Source of the DNA: Meiothermus sp.
GTDB lineage: Bacteria > Deinococcota > Deinococci > Deinococcales > Thermaceae
Direction of reading: 5' to 3'
Assembly: GCF_026004055.1 (NCBI RefSeq)
Contig: NZ_BPIJ01000001.1
Span: forward strand, 310,001 to 374,000
Length of the DNA stretch: 64,000 bases
Shown here: positions 34,096 through 42,207 of the stretch, in pieces
Position numbering within the stretch: the stretch's first letter is position 1
Layout: each line of letters begins with the position of its first letter
The notes under the pieces: model-generated
The model's input: only the letters and a program-made list of their open reading frames with translations
Told to the model about the DNA's origin: nothing
Databases searched by the model: none
Program-made: the position numbers and the translations under genes

Positions 34096-35124
34096 TTAGG
34101 CTGGGTAGGCCGCGGCCCAGCCGATGTGGAAGGGCACCTCCTGGCCTGCTAGGGGCCTCTTGGGGGGTTCTTGATAGGCCAGAAGCAGGCCCCAGGGGGT
34201 CTCGAGCTGCACCTCCAGCCGCTCGCCCAGGTACGAGGTGTGCCGAACCCGGCCCGAAAGTTCCCCCTGGCCCAGCCGCACTTCCTCGGGCCGCACCACC
34301 AGAAGGGCTGCCCCGCGGAAGGGCGTTGGAGCAAAGGCCGGCAGCCGCACCCCGCCCAGGTGGGCCCAAACCCCCTCTTCCCGGGGCTCGGCTTGGGCCT
34401 CGAGGGTGGAGCTCATCCCAATGAACGAGGCCACGAACGGGTTGGCCGGGTAGCGGTAGACCTCCTCGGGGGTGCCGAGCTGCTGCAACCGGCCGGCGTT
34501 CATCACCGCAATCAGGTCGGAGAGGGCCAGGGCTTCTTCCTGGTCGTGGGTGACGTAGAGGGCGGTGATGCCCAGCTCCTGCTGTAGGGCCCGCAGCTCG
34601 GTCCGCACGCTGCGGCGCAGCTTGGCGTCCAGGTTGGAAAGCGGCTCGTCGAAGAGCAACAGGGGGGGCTCGAGCACCAGCGCCCGGGCCACCGCCACCC
34701 GCTGCTGCTGCCCCCCGGAGAGGGTATGGGGGGGTCGGGCCCCCAGGCCGCCCAGGCCCACCCGCTGGAGGGCTGCCTCCACCCGCCGGGCCACCTCGGA
34801 GGCCGCCAGCCCCCGGTTTTTCAGGCCGTAGGCCACGTTCTCAAAGACCGACATGTGGGGGAAGAGGGCGTAGCTCTGGAAAACCATCCCCAGCCCCCGG
34901 CGGTAGGCGGGCAGCTCGGTGATGTCCTGGGTTCCTAGCCGGATGTGGCCGCCGTCGGGGATCTCGAGGCCCGCCACCATCCGCAGGGTGGTGGTCTTGC
35001 CACACCCCGAGGGCCCCAGCAAGGTGAGGAGCTGGCCCGCCGGCACCGTGAGCGAGAGGTTATCTACCGCGATGGTCTCCCCAAAGCGCTTGGTCAAGCC
35101 TTCTATTTCCAAGGCCAGGCTCAT
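34096..35124 (-). CDS. fbpC: ABC transporter ATPase, ferric iron type (FbpC)
   Basis: A 342-residue ATPase of the iron/putrescine/sulfate import class. Walker A GPSGCGKTT, signature LSGGQQQRVAVARAL, Walker B LLLFDEPLSNLD, and a C-terminal TOBE-like regulatory domain (about residue 235 on) are visible. Start overlaps the fbpB stop (ATGA). With fbpA and fbpB it forms a complete importer; iron is inferred from the binding protein type and the downstream Rrf2/iscS context. Confidence 0.9.
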   Translation of the reverse strand: MSLALEIEGLTKRFGETIAVDNLSLTVPAGQLLTLLGPSGCGKTTTLRMVAGLEIPDGGHIRLGTQDITELPAYRRGLGMVFQSYALFPHMSVFENVAYGLKNRGLAASEVARRVEAALQRVGLGGLGARPPHTLSGGQQQRVAVARALVLEPPLLLFDEPLSNLDAKLRRSVRTELRALQQELGITALYVTHDQEEALALSDLIAVMNAGRLQQLGTPEEVYRYPANPFVASFIGMSSTLEAQAEPREEGVWAHLGGVRLPAFAPTPFRGAALLVVRPEEVRLGQGELSGRVRHTSYLGERLEVQLETPWGLLLAYQEPPKRPLAGQEVPFHIGWAAAYPA

Positions 35125-37241
35125 GGCATCGGCCCTCCCATCCGCACGTCAAAGCGCCGGCTCAGCGGGAACAACAGCAGCACCACCAACAGCAGGCTCA
35201 GAATCATCACCGTGCTCATGGCCGCGGCCCGGCCCATCTGCCCCTGCTCCACCCAGCCCAAAAGGAGCACCGTGGCCAGCAGGTTGCCAGGACCCACCAG
35301 GAAGATCACCTGGCTCACCGCGGTCATGCCCCGCACGAAGGCGAAGGCCAGCCCCCCGATGAAGGCCGGGAGCAGCAGGGGGAAGACGATGCGGCCCAGG
35401 GTGCGCGGGGTGGAGGCCCCCAGGCTGGCCGAGGCCTCCTCCAGGGCCGGGTCAATCTGGGCCAGGCCGGCCACCCCGGCCCGGATGCCCACCGGCACCT
35501 CGCGGAAGATGAGGGCCAGCACGATGAGGGCCGTGGTGCCCGTAAGCACCCAGGGCTCGGTGTTGAAGGCCAGCACATACCCCACCCCCATCACCGTGCC
35601 CGGCAGGGCGAAGGACAGCAGGGCGGCGAACTCCAAAGCCCGCCGGCCCACGAAGGCCTGGCGGAAGACCAAATAGGCCAGCAGCAGCCCTAGCAAAGCG
35701 GTGGGCACCGCCGCCAGCAGGGCGATTTTGAAGGTGTTGAGGAAGACCGGGAGGCCCACGGTTAGGAAGTCTTGGTAGTGCTTTAGGGTGGGGGTGTAGT
35801 TGAAGCCCCATAGCTGCACCAAGGAGCCCACCATCACGCTGCCGTAAAGCCCTAGCACCAGCGCTCCCCACAGGAGCAAAAGCGCGGTGGAGAGGCCCTC
35901 GAGCCAGCCCGGTAGGGGCTGGGGCCGGCCTCCGCCGGGCTTCCCGGTGGTGGTGACGAAGGAGGTCTGGCCTAGCCAGCGGTACTGCAGCCAGAAGACC
36001 AGGAGCACCAATAGGAGCAGCACCAGCCCATACACCGCCGCCTCCACCGGGTCGTAGCGCCCGGTGAAGGCGATGAAGACCTCGGTGGCTAAGTAGTTGC
36101 GGTCGCCCCCCAGGATGAGGGGATTGCCGAAGTCGGAAAGCGACTCAATCACGCTGAGCAAAAGCGCGTTGGCCAGGCCAGGGCGCAGCAGGGGCCAGGT
36201 TACGCTGCGGAAGACGCGGCCTGGCCCGGCCCCCAGGGTGCCGGCGGCTTCCTCGAGGGCAGCGCTCAGGTTCTGCACGCTCCCCCGCAACACCAGGTAG
36301 GCCACCGGGGTAAAGGCCAGCACCTGGGCGGCCACCAGGCCCACCGGCCCGAAGAGAAAGTTTTGGTCGAGGCCCAGCACACCTGCGGTGATGAAGCCAT
36401 TGCGCCCGAACATGAGGATGAGGGCGAAGGCCAGCACAAAAGGCGGGGTGATGAGGGGCAGGAGGGCCAGGCCGTTCAGCAGGGGCCCCAGCCAGCGCAG
36501 CCGGGTGCGCTGCTGCAAGAGGGCGAAGAGCAGGCCCAAGAGGGTGGACAGCGGGGCCACCACCGCCGCCACCAGCAGGCTCGAGGCCAGCGCCCCGCGT
36601 CCAAACAGGGCCACCCCCAGCGCCCCACCCAGCAAAAAGCCCAGCCCCAGCCCCCTCAGTCGCCGGTCGAGCCAGCCCGCCAACAGGGCCCCCAGCCCGG
36701 CCAGGCCCAGCGTCCAGGCCAGTTCCGAGCGGGGGGTGTAGGGGTTTTCCAGCATCAAGAATCGGGTGTCGCCCAGCACGGCCAGCACCCGCTCCAGAGT
36801 CACAGTGCGCACCAGGCCCAGCAGGGGGTAGACGATGAACAAGAAGATCAGCAGGGCCGAGAGCAGTACGAGGGCCCCCAGCAGGGAGTCGCGGAAGTAC
36901 CGGGCCTCGGCCAGGGCGTAGCCCAGGGCCACCATCAGCAAAAGCCCTACCCCCGCGCTGCCCAGCCCCAGCGTCCAGGAGGCCAGATACAAGCCGCCCA
37001 CCAGGGTCAAAAAGGTCAGCAGGGCCAGAAAAGCCACCCCTAGCGCCCGGGGCCTGCGCGGCCCGGGGAGGCTCGAGGCCACCAGGGCCAGGGCCAGGAA
37101 AACCCCCACCGCCCAAGCCCAGGGGCCGGCCTGCACCGCCAGGGGCCAGCCCCCTCCCTGCCAGGGCAGCGCCGCCCAGACCAACAGGGCCAGGAGCAAG
37201 GGGTTGCGGGCCACAGAGGGGATATAGACGGGGGCGCTCAT
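35121..37241 (-). CDS. fbpB: ABC transporter permease, fused two-domain ferric iron type (FbpB)
   Basis: A 706-residue membrane protein with more than 12 hydrophobic segments. Two EAA loops show that two permease halves are fused: EEAAGTLGAGPGRVFRSVTW in the first and EEASASLGASTPRTLGRIVF in the second. This fusion is normal for FbpB/SfuB-type iron permeases. An extra set of about six N-terminal hydrophobic segments (residues ~10-180) precedes the first permease domain. Its stop overlaps fbpC. Confidence 0.9.
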   Translation of the reverse strand: MSAPVYIPSVARNPLLLALLVWAALPWQGGGWPLAVQAGPWAWAVGVFLALALVASSLPGPRRPRALGVAFLALLTFLTLVGGLYLASWTLGLGSAGVGLLLMVALGYALAEARYFRDSLLGALVLLSALLIFLFIVYPLLGLVRTVTLERVLAVLGDTRFLMLENPYTPRSELAWTLGLAGLGALLAGWLDRRLRGLGLGFLLGGALGVALFGRGALASSLLVAAVVAPLSTLLGLLFALLQQRTRLRWLGPLLNGLALLPLITPPFVLAFALILMFGRNGFITAGVLGLDQNFLFGPVGLVAAQVLAFTPVAYLVLRGSVQNLSAALEEAAGTLGAGPGRVFRSVTWPLLRPGLANALLLSVIESLSDFGNPLILGGDRNYLATEVFIAFTGRYDPVEAAVYGLVLLLLVLLVFWLQYRWLGQTSFVTTTGKPGGGRPQPLPGWLEGLSTALLLLWGALVLGLYGSVMVGSLVQLWGFNYTPTLKHYQDFLTVGLPVFLNTFKIALLAAVPTALLGLLLAYLVFRQAFVGRRALEFAALLSFALPGTVMGVGYVLAFNTEPWVLTGTTALIVLALIFREVPVGIRAGVAGLAQIDPALEEASASLGASTPRTLGRIVFPLLLPAFIGGLAFAFVRGMTAVSQVIFLVGPGNLLATVLLLGWVEQGQMGRAAAMSTVMILSLLLVVLLLFPLSRRFDVRMGGPMP

Positions 37242-37277
37242 TGGAAGGGCGTTGGGGCCCGGGCAGCCACAGAGGTC

Positions 37278-38291
37278 TCAGCGCGGCTGCGGGAAGATTT
37301 CCTTGGTCCAGCGGCCCACCACCCGGTCGCGCACCTCGCTGGAGCCAAACTTAGCGAAGTCGTACTTGATGAGGGTGATGGAGGCCAGCCGGGGGGAGTT
37401 GGGGGGGATGGGGGTCTTTTTGTTGGACTGGATTTGCAGCGAGCCCACCTTGGCCGCGATGGCCTGGGCCTCGGGGGTCAGGGCCCACTCGATGAAGCGG
37501 ATGGCCGCCTCGCGGTTGGGGGCCCCTTTGATTAGGCTCAGGCCGCCAATCTCGTAGCCGGTGCCCTCGAGGGGAAAGTAAACCTTGAGGGGAAAGCCCT
37601 CCTGGGCAAACTTCACCCCGTCGTGGGCGAACTGCACCGCGATGGCCACATCGCCCCGGCCCGCGAGCTGGCCTGGGGCCGAGCCCGAGCGGGTGTACTG
37701 GGCGATGTTGCGGTGAATCTGGGCCAGCAGCCGGAAGGCCTGCTCCTCGCCGTAGATTTGGATGAGGGTGGCCAGGATGGTGTAGCCGGTGCCCGAGGTG
37801 TTGGGGTCGGGCATGGCGATGAGCCCCTTGTAGCGGGGGTCGGCCAGGTCGGTCCAGCGCTTGGGCTCGGGCAGGCCCCGCCGCTGCAGAACCTGGGTGT
37901 TTACCACAAACCCGATGGCCCCGGTGTAGAGGGGAATGTAGGTCTCGCCCACCGCCTGGCGCAAATCCTCGCGCAGGTCGTTCCAGGCCCGGGGTTTGTA
38001 GAACTCGGTCAGGCCCTCCCGGAAGGCAATCAGGTGGGGGTCGCCGGTGCCGCCGAACCAAACGTCAAACTGCGGGCGCTGGGCCTCGGCCCGCAGCCGG
38101 GCTAAGGCCTCCCCGGAACTCAGCCGCACAAAGCGCAGCTCGATGCCGGTGGCCTGCCGGAAGGCCGGAACCAAGGCCTCGCACCAGGCCAGGTCAGGGC
38201 TGCACAACACGTTCACCCGTTGCTGGGCCCAACCCGCGCCCAGCAACAGGATTGCCGCCAGCCAGAAGCTTCTAATCGCCCATAGGTTCAT
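37278..38291 (-). CDS. fbpA: ABC transporter substrate-binding protein, Fe(3+) type (FbpA)
   Basis: A 337-residue exported binding protein with signal peptide (MNLWAIRSFWLAAILLLGAGWAQ). The fold is of the FutA/FbpA class: VNVLCSPDLAWCEALVPAF, FDVWFGGTGDPHLIAFREGL, and WTDLADPRYKGLIAMPDPNTSGTG. The expected paired tyrosines are not obvious by eye, and the family also includes thiamine and 2-aminoethylphosphonate binders, so iron is the likely but not the proven ligand. It leads the fbpABC operon and has a strong promoter. Confidence 0.85.
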   Translation of the reverse strand: MNLWAIRSFWLAAILLLGAGWAQQRVNVLCSPDLAWCEALVPAFRQATGIELRFVRLSSGEALARLRAEAQRPQFDVWFGGTGDPHLIAFREGLTEFYKPRAWNDLREDLRQAVGETYIPLYTGAIGFVVNTQVLQRRGLPEPKRWTDLADPRYKGLIAMPDPNTSGTGYTILATLIQIYGEEQAFRLLAQIHRNIAQYTRSGSAPGQLAGRGDVAIAVQFAHDGVKFAQEGFPLKVYFPLEGTGYEIGGLSLIKGAPNREAAIRFIEWALTPEAQAIAAKVGSLQIQSNKKTPIPPNSPRLASITLIKYDFAKFGSSEVRDRVVGRWTKEIFPQPR

Positions 38292-38326
38292 CGCACACCT
38301 CGGTTGGGTTTTAGACTGCGGCTCAT

Positions 38327-38355
38327 AATCTACCCCACCTTGCCTTGCCTGTCAA
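38327..38355 (-). promoter_or_regulatory. fbpABC promoter
   Basis: On the minus strand, a perfect TTGACA (38355-38350), 17-nt spacer, and TAGATT (38332-38327). The transcript would start near 38320, giving a ~30-nt leader with GAGGTG before the ATG at 38291. No clear Fur box was recognised around it. Confidence 0.75.
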
Positions 38356-38535
38356 AGCCATGCGAGGTTGCCTGCGGCCTTTAGGGAACGCCAACCTGGG
38401 CTGGACTGGCACAAGGTTGCCGACTGAGAGATATTCTCGTTCAAGAGTCCTTTTGGAATGAATTTGGGATTTCGCCCGAAACAAAGCACCCGAGCTTCAG
38501 CGCTTTGCAGAACGGATTGTGCGCACAAAGATATT

Positions 38536-38757
38536 ATGGCTCAACCCATCCGTTTTGCGCTGATTTTGGCTATCTTGATGCTTGGAGGGGCTATGGCCCA
38601 GGCCGCCCAGACCGCTTCTCAGCCCATCGCCGCCCAGCCCACCTTGCAAGCCCTGGTGCTGCCGGCGGGAGTGGAGCCAGCGGATGAGGAGCTGGTGGAG
38701 GTTGAAGAGAGATGGGTTTGGGCGGCTGCTGAGGTATGGAGGTACTGCTCAGAGTGA
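38536..38757 (+). CDS. small exported protein with bacteriocin-leader-like segment
   Basis: A 73-residue reading frame starting MAQPIRFALILAILMLGGAMAQ, a good signal peptide. The mature part contains EPADEELVEVEERWVW, which recalls the acidic 'sDEEL..VeG' segment of double-glycine leaders but lacks the Gly pair. It ends WRYCSE. A C39-peptidase-like gene lies 290 nt downstream, which is the reason for noting the resemblance. There is no ribosome-binding site of note. It may be a decayed precursor-peptide gene or not expressed at all. Confidence 0.4.
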   Translation: MAQPIRFALILAILMLGGAMAQAAQTASQPIAAQPTLQALVLPAGVEPADEELVEVEERWVWAAAEVWRYCSE

Positions 38758-38796
38758 AGGGGAGTTTCCGATTCCTTACTTTCGGGAGCCGTGCGC

Positions 38797-38994
38797 ATGA
38801 CCCTCTTCGCTGCGCTTATTTGGTTCTTTGGTTCGCTCATTGATGGGTTGGAGAGCCGGGCCAGGCGAAAGAACCCTAGAGGCTATGACCTTTTGGATTC
38901 GCTCGTTGCTTCCCTGGCGTTTTACTTGGATTTTGGGCGGCATGAAGACGGATGCCTTCTGGATTGGGGTCGGTGTGGCTTACCACTGGGTTAA
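38797..38994 (+). CDS. small hypothetical reading frame, possible remnant
   Basis: A 65-residue frame starting MTLFAALIWFFGSLIDGLES with one hydrophobic N-terminal segment. A second frame over the same bases (from 38828, ending GVAYHWVKRLVVR) looks equally peptide-like, so a frameshifted gene is possible. I do not recognise either product. It lies between the small exported protein and the C39-like gene. Confidence 0.25.
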   Translation: MTLFAALIWFFGSLIDGLESRARRKNPRGYDLLDSLVASLAFYLDFGRHEDGCLLDWGRCGLPLG

Positions 38995-39041
38995 AAGGCT
39001 CGTGGTGCGCTAGCCGGGTGGCGGCCGTGGGTGGCTTTAGG

Positions 39042-39506
39042 ATGTTCGCCAAGCTTATAGTTGCGGTGCTCCTTGCGTCCCTGGCGGCGGCCCAGCCGGT
39101 ACGGGACTGGCGCTCCTTGCGCTACGAGGGGGTGGTCGGCCAGAGCGACTGGTTCACCTGCGGCCCGGCAGCGGTGGCCACGCTGCTCAGGCACTACTAC
39201 GGGATGGAGGGGGTGGACGAGGAACAGGTGTTGGCGCTTGCCCTGAGGTTCATGGGGAAGACGGAGGCCCAGGTGCGGCCCTCGGGGATTACCGCCCTGG
39301 CCCAGCGGATAAGCCTAAGCCTCTCCAGTACCCTGGGCTGGGCCCTAGACGCGCTGCGGTTCCCGAGCGCGGGCCTGGGCCTGCGAACGGTGTATGCCTT
39401 AGAGCCCTCCGCAGAGCGGCAGATAGCGGCCCTCAGCCGCTTAAGCTGGCAGGGGCAGGAGCTGCGGTGGGGCTGGGGCCTGGAGTTTTCGGGGCAGCTG
39501 CCTTAG
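39042..39506 (+). CDS. C39-peptidase-like protein, probably truncated or fused
   Basis: A 154-residue exported protein (signal MFAKLIVAVLLASLAAAQ). Residues 22-60 match the start of the bacteriocin-processing C39 fold: VVGQSDWFTCGPAAVATLLR, with oxyanion Gln34 and nucleophile Cys40. The family's catalytic His and Asp further on are missing. Instead the chain turns into amphipathic strands (LGLRTVYALEP, LRWGWGLEFSGQLP) resembling an outer-membrane barrel end. An internal deletion joining a C39 domain to a barrel is my reading. Activity is doubtful. Confidence 0.55.
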   Translation: MFAKLIVAVLLASLAAAQPVRDWRSLRYEGVVGQSDWFTCGPAAVATLLRHYYGMEGVDEEQVLALALRFMGKTEAQVRPSGITALAQRISLSLSSTLGWALDALRFPSAGLGLRTVYALEPSAERQIAALSRLSWQGQELRWGWGLEFSGQLP

Positions 39507-39525
39507 CCTGGGATGGAGTGCTGGG

Positions 39526-40320
39526 TTAGAAGCGGCGTAGGGCTAAAGCCAGCAGGAAGAAAAGGGCCTGGGTGAGCACGATGGCGCTTCCGGCGGGGAT
39601 GTCGAAGAGGTAGGCAGCGGCCAGGCCTGGCAGCACCGAGAAGGCCCCTATCCCGACCGCCCGCAGGGTCATGGCGGCGAAGGTCTGGCTCACCAAGCGG
39701 GCGGTGGCTGCGGGTATCACGATGAAAGCAGCAATCAAGACAATTCCCACCACCTTCACCGAGACCACCACCACCAAGGCGACGAGGGCCGCGAGCAGGT
39801 AGTCGTGCAGGAGAACCGGCCGCCGGTCGGCCAGGGCCAGCTCGCGGTCGAAGGTGGCGTAGGCCCAGTCGGGCCACAAGGGCAGCAGCGCCATCACCCC
39901 CAGGGCCACCAGGCCCATGGCCCAGAGGTCGGTGGGGGTTACGGTGAGGATGGAGCCGAACAGGTAGGCCACCGCGTCAGGGGCGAAGCCCTGGCGCAAA
40001 GACATAAAGAGCACCCCCAAAGCCACCGAGACCGCGAAGAAGATGCCGATGGCGGTGTCGTCGCCCAGGCTACTCTGCTCGCGCACCCAGGTGATGGCCA
40101 ACGAGACCCCCACCGCAAAGGGAATGGCCACCCATAGCGGTTCTTGGTGCAGCAGAAGCCCCAGGGCCACCCCCGCGAAGGCCGCGTGGGCCAGCCCGTC
40201 GCCCAGGAAGGAGAGGCGGCGTTGCACCACCATCACCCCCAAGTAGCTGGCCAGGCTTCCCACCAGCAGGCCGGCCAGCAGGGCCCGCTGCATGAAGGGC
40301 AGTTGCAGGGCTTCTAGCAT
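39526..40320 (-). CDS. metal ABC transporter permease, ZnuB/MntB family
   Basis: A 264-residue ABC-3 family permease with eight or so membrane segments (ALLAGLLVGSLASYLGVMVV at the start). The conserved stretch FLGDGLAHAAFAGVALGLLL is diagnostic for zinc/manganese permeases. The ATG at 40320 overlaps the stop of the ATPase gene (ATGA), so the longer open frame upstream is a shadow. Zinc versus manganese cannot be decided. Confidence 0.9.
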   Translation of the reverse strand: MLEALQLPFMQRALLAGLLVGSLASYLGVMVVQRRLSFLGDGLAHAAFAGVALGLLLHQEPLWVAIPFAVGVSLAITWVREQSSLGDDTAIGIFFAVSVALGVLFMSLRQGFAPDAVAYLFGSILTVTPTDLWAMGLVALGVMALLPLWPDWAYATFDRELALADRRPVLLHDYLLAALVALVVVVSVKVVGIVLIAAFIVIPAATARLVSQTFAAMTLRAVGIGAFSVLPGLAAAYLFDIPAGSAIVLTQALFFLLALALRRF

Positions 40321-41090
40321 CAATCCCCCTTTAGCACCAGGCTGTGCCCGTGGCCCACGTGACCGAAGGCCTGGCTCAGGCACTCGTGGCAGAGCACCCG
40401 CTCGGGGGGGCCGTAGCCCACCACCCGCCGGTTCAGCACCAGCACCGCCGAGGCGTGGTGCTGGGCGGCCTCCCAATCGTGGGTGATCATCAGGATGGTG
40501 GCCCCGGTTTCGCGCTGGTAGGCCTCGAGGTGCCGATACAGGTCGGCCTCCCCCACCGCGTCCACCCCCGTGGCGGGCTCATCCAAGAGGAGCAGCCGGG
40601 GCTCGCGGATTAGGCTCCGGGCCAGGTAGACCCGCTGGAGCTCTCCACCCGAGAGGCGGCCCAGCCGACGGTTGGCCAGGGCCAGGGCCCCCACTTTATC
40701 CAGCATGGCCTCGGCCTTTTTGCGTTCCTGAGCGGTGATGATAAAGGGCCAGCGGCGCCGCAGCCCTGAGACCACCACCTCCAAGGCTAGGGCGGGAAAA
40801 CTGCGGTCAAAGCCCTTGACCTGCGGCACATACCCCACCCAGCCGGGGGGCACCTGCCGAGGCGGTAGCCCCATCACCCGTACCGTACCCGAAACCTGGG
40901 TGGGCCCATCGCGCAGGGCACTCCGTTCCAGGCCTAGCAGCGCCTTGAGCAGGGTACTTTTCCCGGCCCCGTTGGGCCCCACAATGGCCACAAAAGCCCC
41001 CTGGGGCACGCTCAGGTTTACTTCTTGCAGCGCCTGGAACTCCCCAAAGCGCACCGAATACTGCTGCATCTCCACCGCGGCAGCGGTCAT
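40320..41090 (-). CDS. metal ABC transporter ATPase, ZnuC/MntA family
   Basis: A 256-residue ATPase: Walker A GPNGAGKST, signature LSGGELQRVYLARSL, Walker B LLLLDEPATGVD, and the switch His in MITHDWEA. The start at 41090 (MTAAAVEMQQYSVRF) is preferred to 41186 because a -10-like TATTAT with an overlapping palindrome lies just upstream. No substrate-binding protein gene is next to this pair, so it must be encoded elsewhere. Confidence 0.88.
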   Translation of the reverse strand: MTAAAVEMQQYSVRFGEFQALQEVNLSVPQGAFVAIVGPNGAGKSTLLKALLGLERSALRDGPTQVSGTVRVMGLPPRQVPPGWVGYVPQVKGFDRSFPALALEVVVSGLRRRWPFIITAQERKKAEAMLDKVGALALANRRLGRLSGGELQRVYLARSLIREPRLLLLDEPATGVDAVGEADLYRHLEAYQRETGATILMITHDWEAAQHHASAVLVLNRRVVGYGPPERVLCHECLSQAFGHVGHGHSLVLKGD

Positions 41091-41096
41091 ATTTTC

Positions 41097-41112
41097 TGAT
41101 AATACGCTATCA
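41097..41112 (-). promoter_or_regulatory. palindrome overlapping the -10 of the metal transporter operon
   Basis: TGATAGCGTATTATCA (minus strand) has 5-bp arms TGATA/TATCA and contains TATTAT, which ends 8 nt before the ATG at 41090. Its position suits an operator for a metal-sensing repressor such as Zur or MntR; no family can be named from this alone. Confidence 0.45.
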
Positions 41113-41221
41113 ATAGCCTGTTCGGATAGGGGGGTGGGCTGCGGTGAAAGCGTTGCGGCAGTGCCCCGATTCAGAGGGCGTTTCAAGGCTACTGGTCTTC
41201 AGGCTTGGTAAGCCATTTTTA

Positions 41222-41497
41222 GTGGTCTGGTAACACAGTATGTGACCCCACTTTTTCCGTCATTGCGAGCATCCGCAGGATGCGAAGCAATCCAGAACGA
41301 ACTCCCACGAATACCCGGTACAGCGAACTTTGCTGTATCGGGGACATTACGGTGGGAGACGCGACAGAATCTCTGCCCCGGCCAGCCTGCACAAGGCTAT
41401 CTGGATTGCTTCGTCGGCCGGGGCCTCCTCGCAATGACAAGGTGCTCACGTTTGGATTTGTCAGGGCAAAGTGACGTAAACCGGATTATCAGACCAC
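41222..41497. mobile_element. family A element, copy 1, carrying a nested family C element
   Basis: Ends are GTGGTCTGGTAAC and its near-complement ATTATCAGACCAC, flanked by TA. Inside are the arms CATTGCGAGCATCCGCAGG and GCGAAGCAATCCAG with their complements near 41410-41440. A 69-bp block at 41296-41364 interrupts it compared with copy 2 at 46182. No coding capacity. Confidence 0.8.
41296..41364 (+). repeat. family C repeat nested in family A element
   Basis: Degenerate C element (AACGAACTCCCACGAA ... GGTGGGAGACGCGA). CAG is repeated on both sides (41293-41295, 41365-41367). The uninterrupted sequence CCAGAATCTCTG is present in copy 2 of family A at 46255, showing the empty site. Confidence 0.7.
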
Positions 41498-41500
41498 TAA

Positions 41501-41840
41501 GTGGTCTGGTAACTAAATTTCCGAAGTTATGTACCGCACCCCGAATACATCGTTGTAGAGATTCCATCCCACTTCGGCCCCCGAGATGGCCTAAAAACGC
41601 CCTCCCTACCGCGTAGGGAGGGTGGGGGAGGGTATCAGGCAAGGCCCCCAATCCGCTGCGTGAAGGGCCAGGTCAGCCACCCCACCTGGCCTCCCCTACG
41701 CAGTAGGGGAGGGAAGGGGCGAAGCGGGGTGGGGTGCTTTTTGCATGACCGTACAGGCAAGACACCGAAGGCCCAGGTTTACGAGACACGGCGCGTTCTG
41801 AAGGCTAAACCCCATACTGCGTATTTTGTTACCAGACCAC
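41501..41840 (-). mobile_element. family B element, copy 1 (340 bp)
   Basis: Bounded by GTGGTCTGGTAAC and GTTACCAGACCAC and shares the same length (340 bp) and nearly the same sequence as the copies at 46390 and 54630, but in the opposite orientation. It contains two strong stem-loops (CCCTCCCTACC/GGTAGGGAGGG type and CTCCCCTAC/GTAGGGGAG). Open frames inside are not thought to be coding. Confidence 0.85.
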
Positions 41841-41937
41841 TAAGAGCGGTTTCCACGAACAGTCCCTACAGGGGTTTTTGCGGTAGGGACTACCATACGA
41901 GCCACCGCGTGGGCCCTTTTGGTGGAAACGCGATAAG
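41841..41937 (+). repeat. family C repeat, copy with TAAG target duplication
   Basis: An 89-bp element at 41845-41933 (AGCGGTTTCCACGAACAG ... GGTGGAAACGCGA) with TAAG at 41841-41844 and 41934-41937. It abuts the family B element. The following ~270 nt up to the exonuclease gene hold no feature I can support. Confidence 0.75.
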
Positions 41938-42207
41938 ACTACATACACCTGAGGTAATAGACGGTGCGCAGCGGTGCGGTTAGCGCCATAAAAAGCCCGA
42001 AATGCCGATGAAACGGTGCGCTTAACGTTCAAGCGTTAAGCTCTGTGAAGCCCTGTCATATCAGTGTAAGCTGCGGTATACTCGGCCCGAGACCTTGTAT
42101 TCTGGTGAACTCCGATAATTCTATGGCTTGCTATCGGGTCTCCAAGCATCCCTCGAGGTTTCGAGCTTATGCCGAATGTTCCGCTGGTTTCCAGCTTTCG
42201 CCCTTCC

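Noticed and set aside
35452-37116. Long Gly/Pro/Ala-rich frames within fbpB on both strands
   Set aside because: The fbpB frame has two EAA loops and clear membrane segments; the others are frame-shifted shadows.
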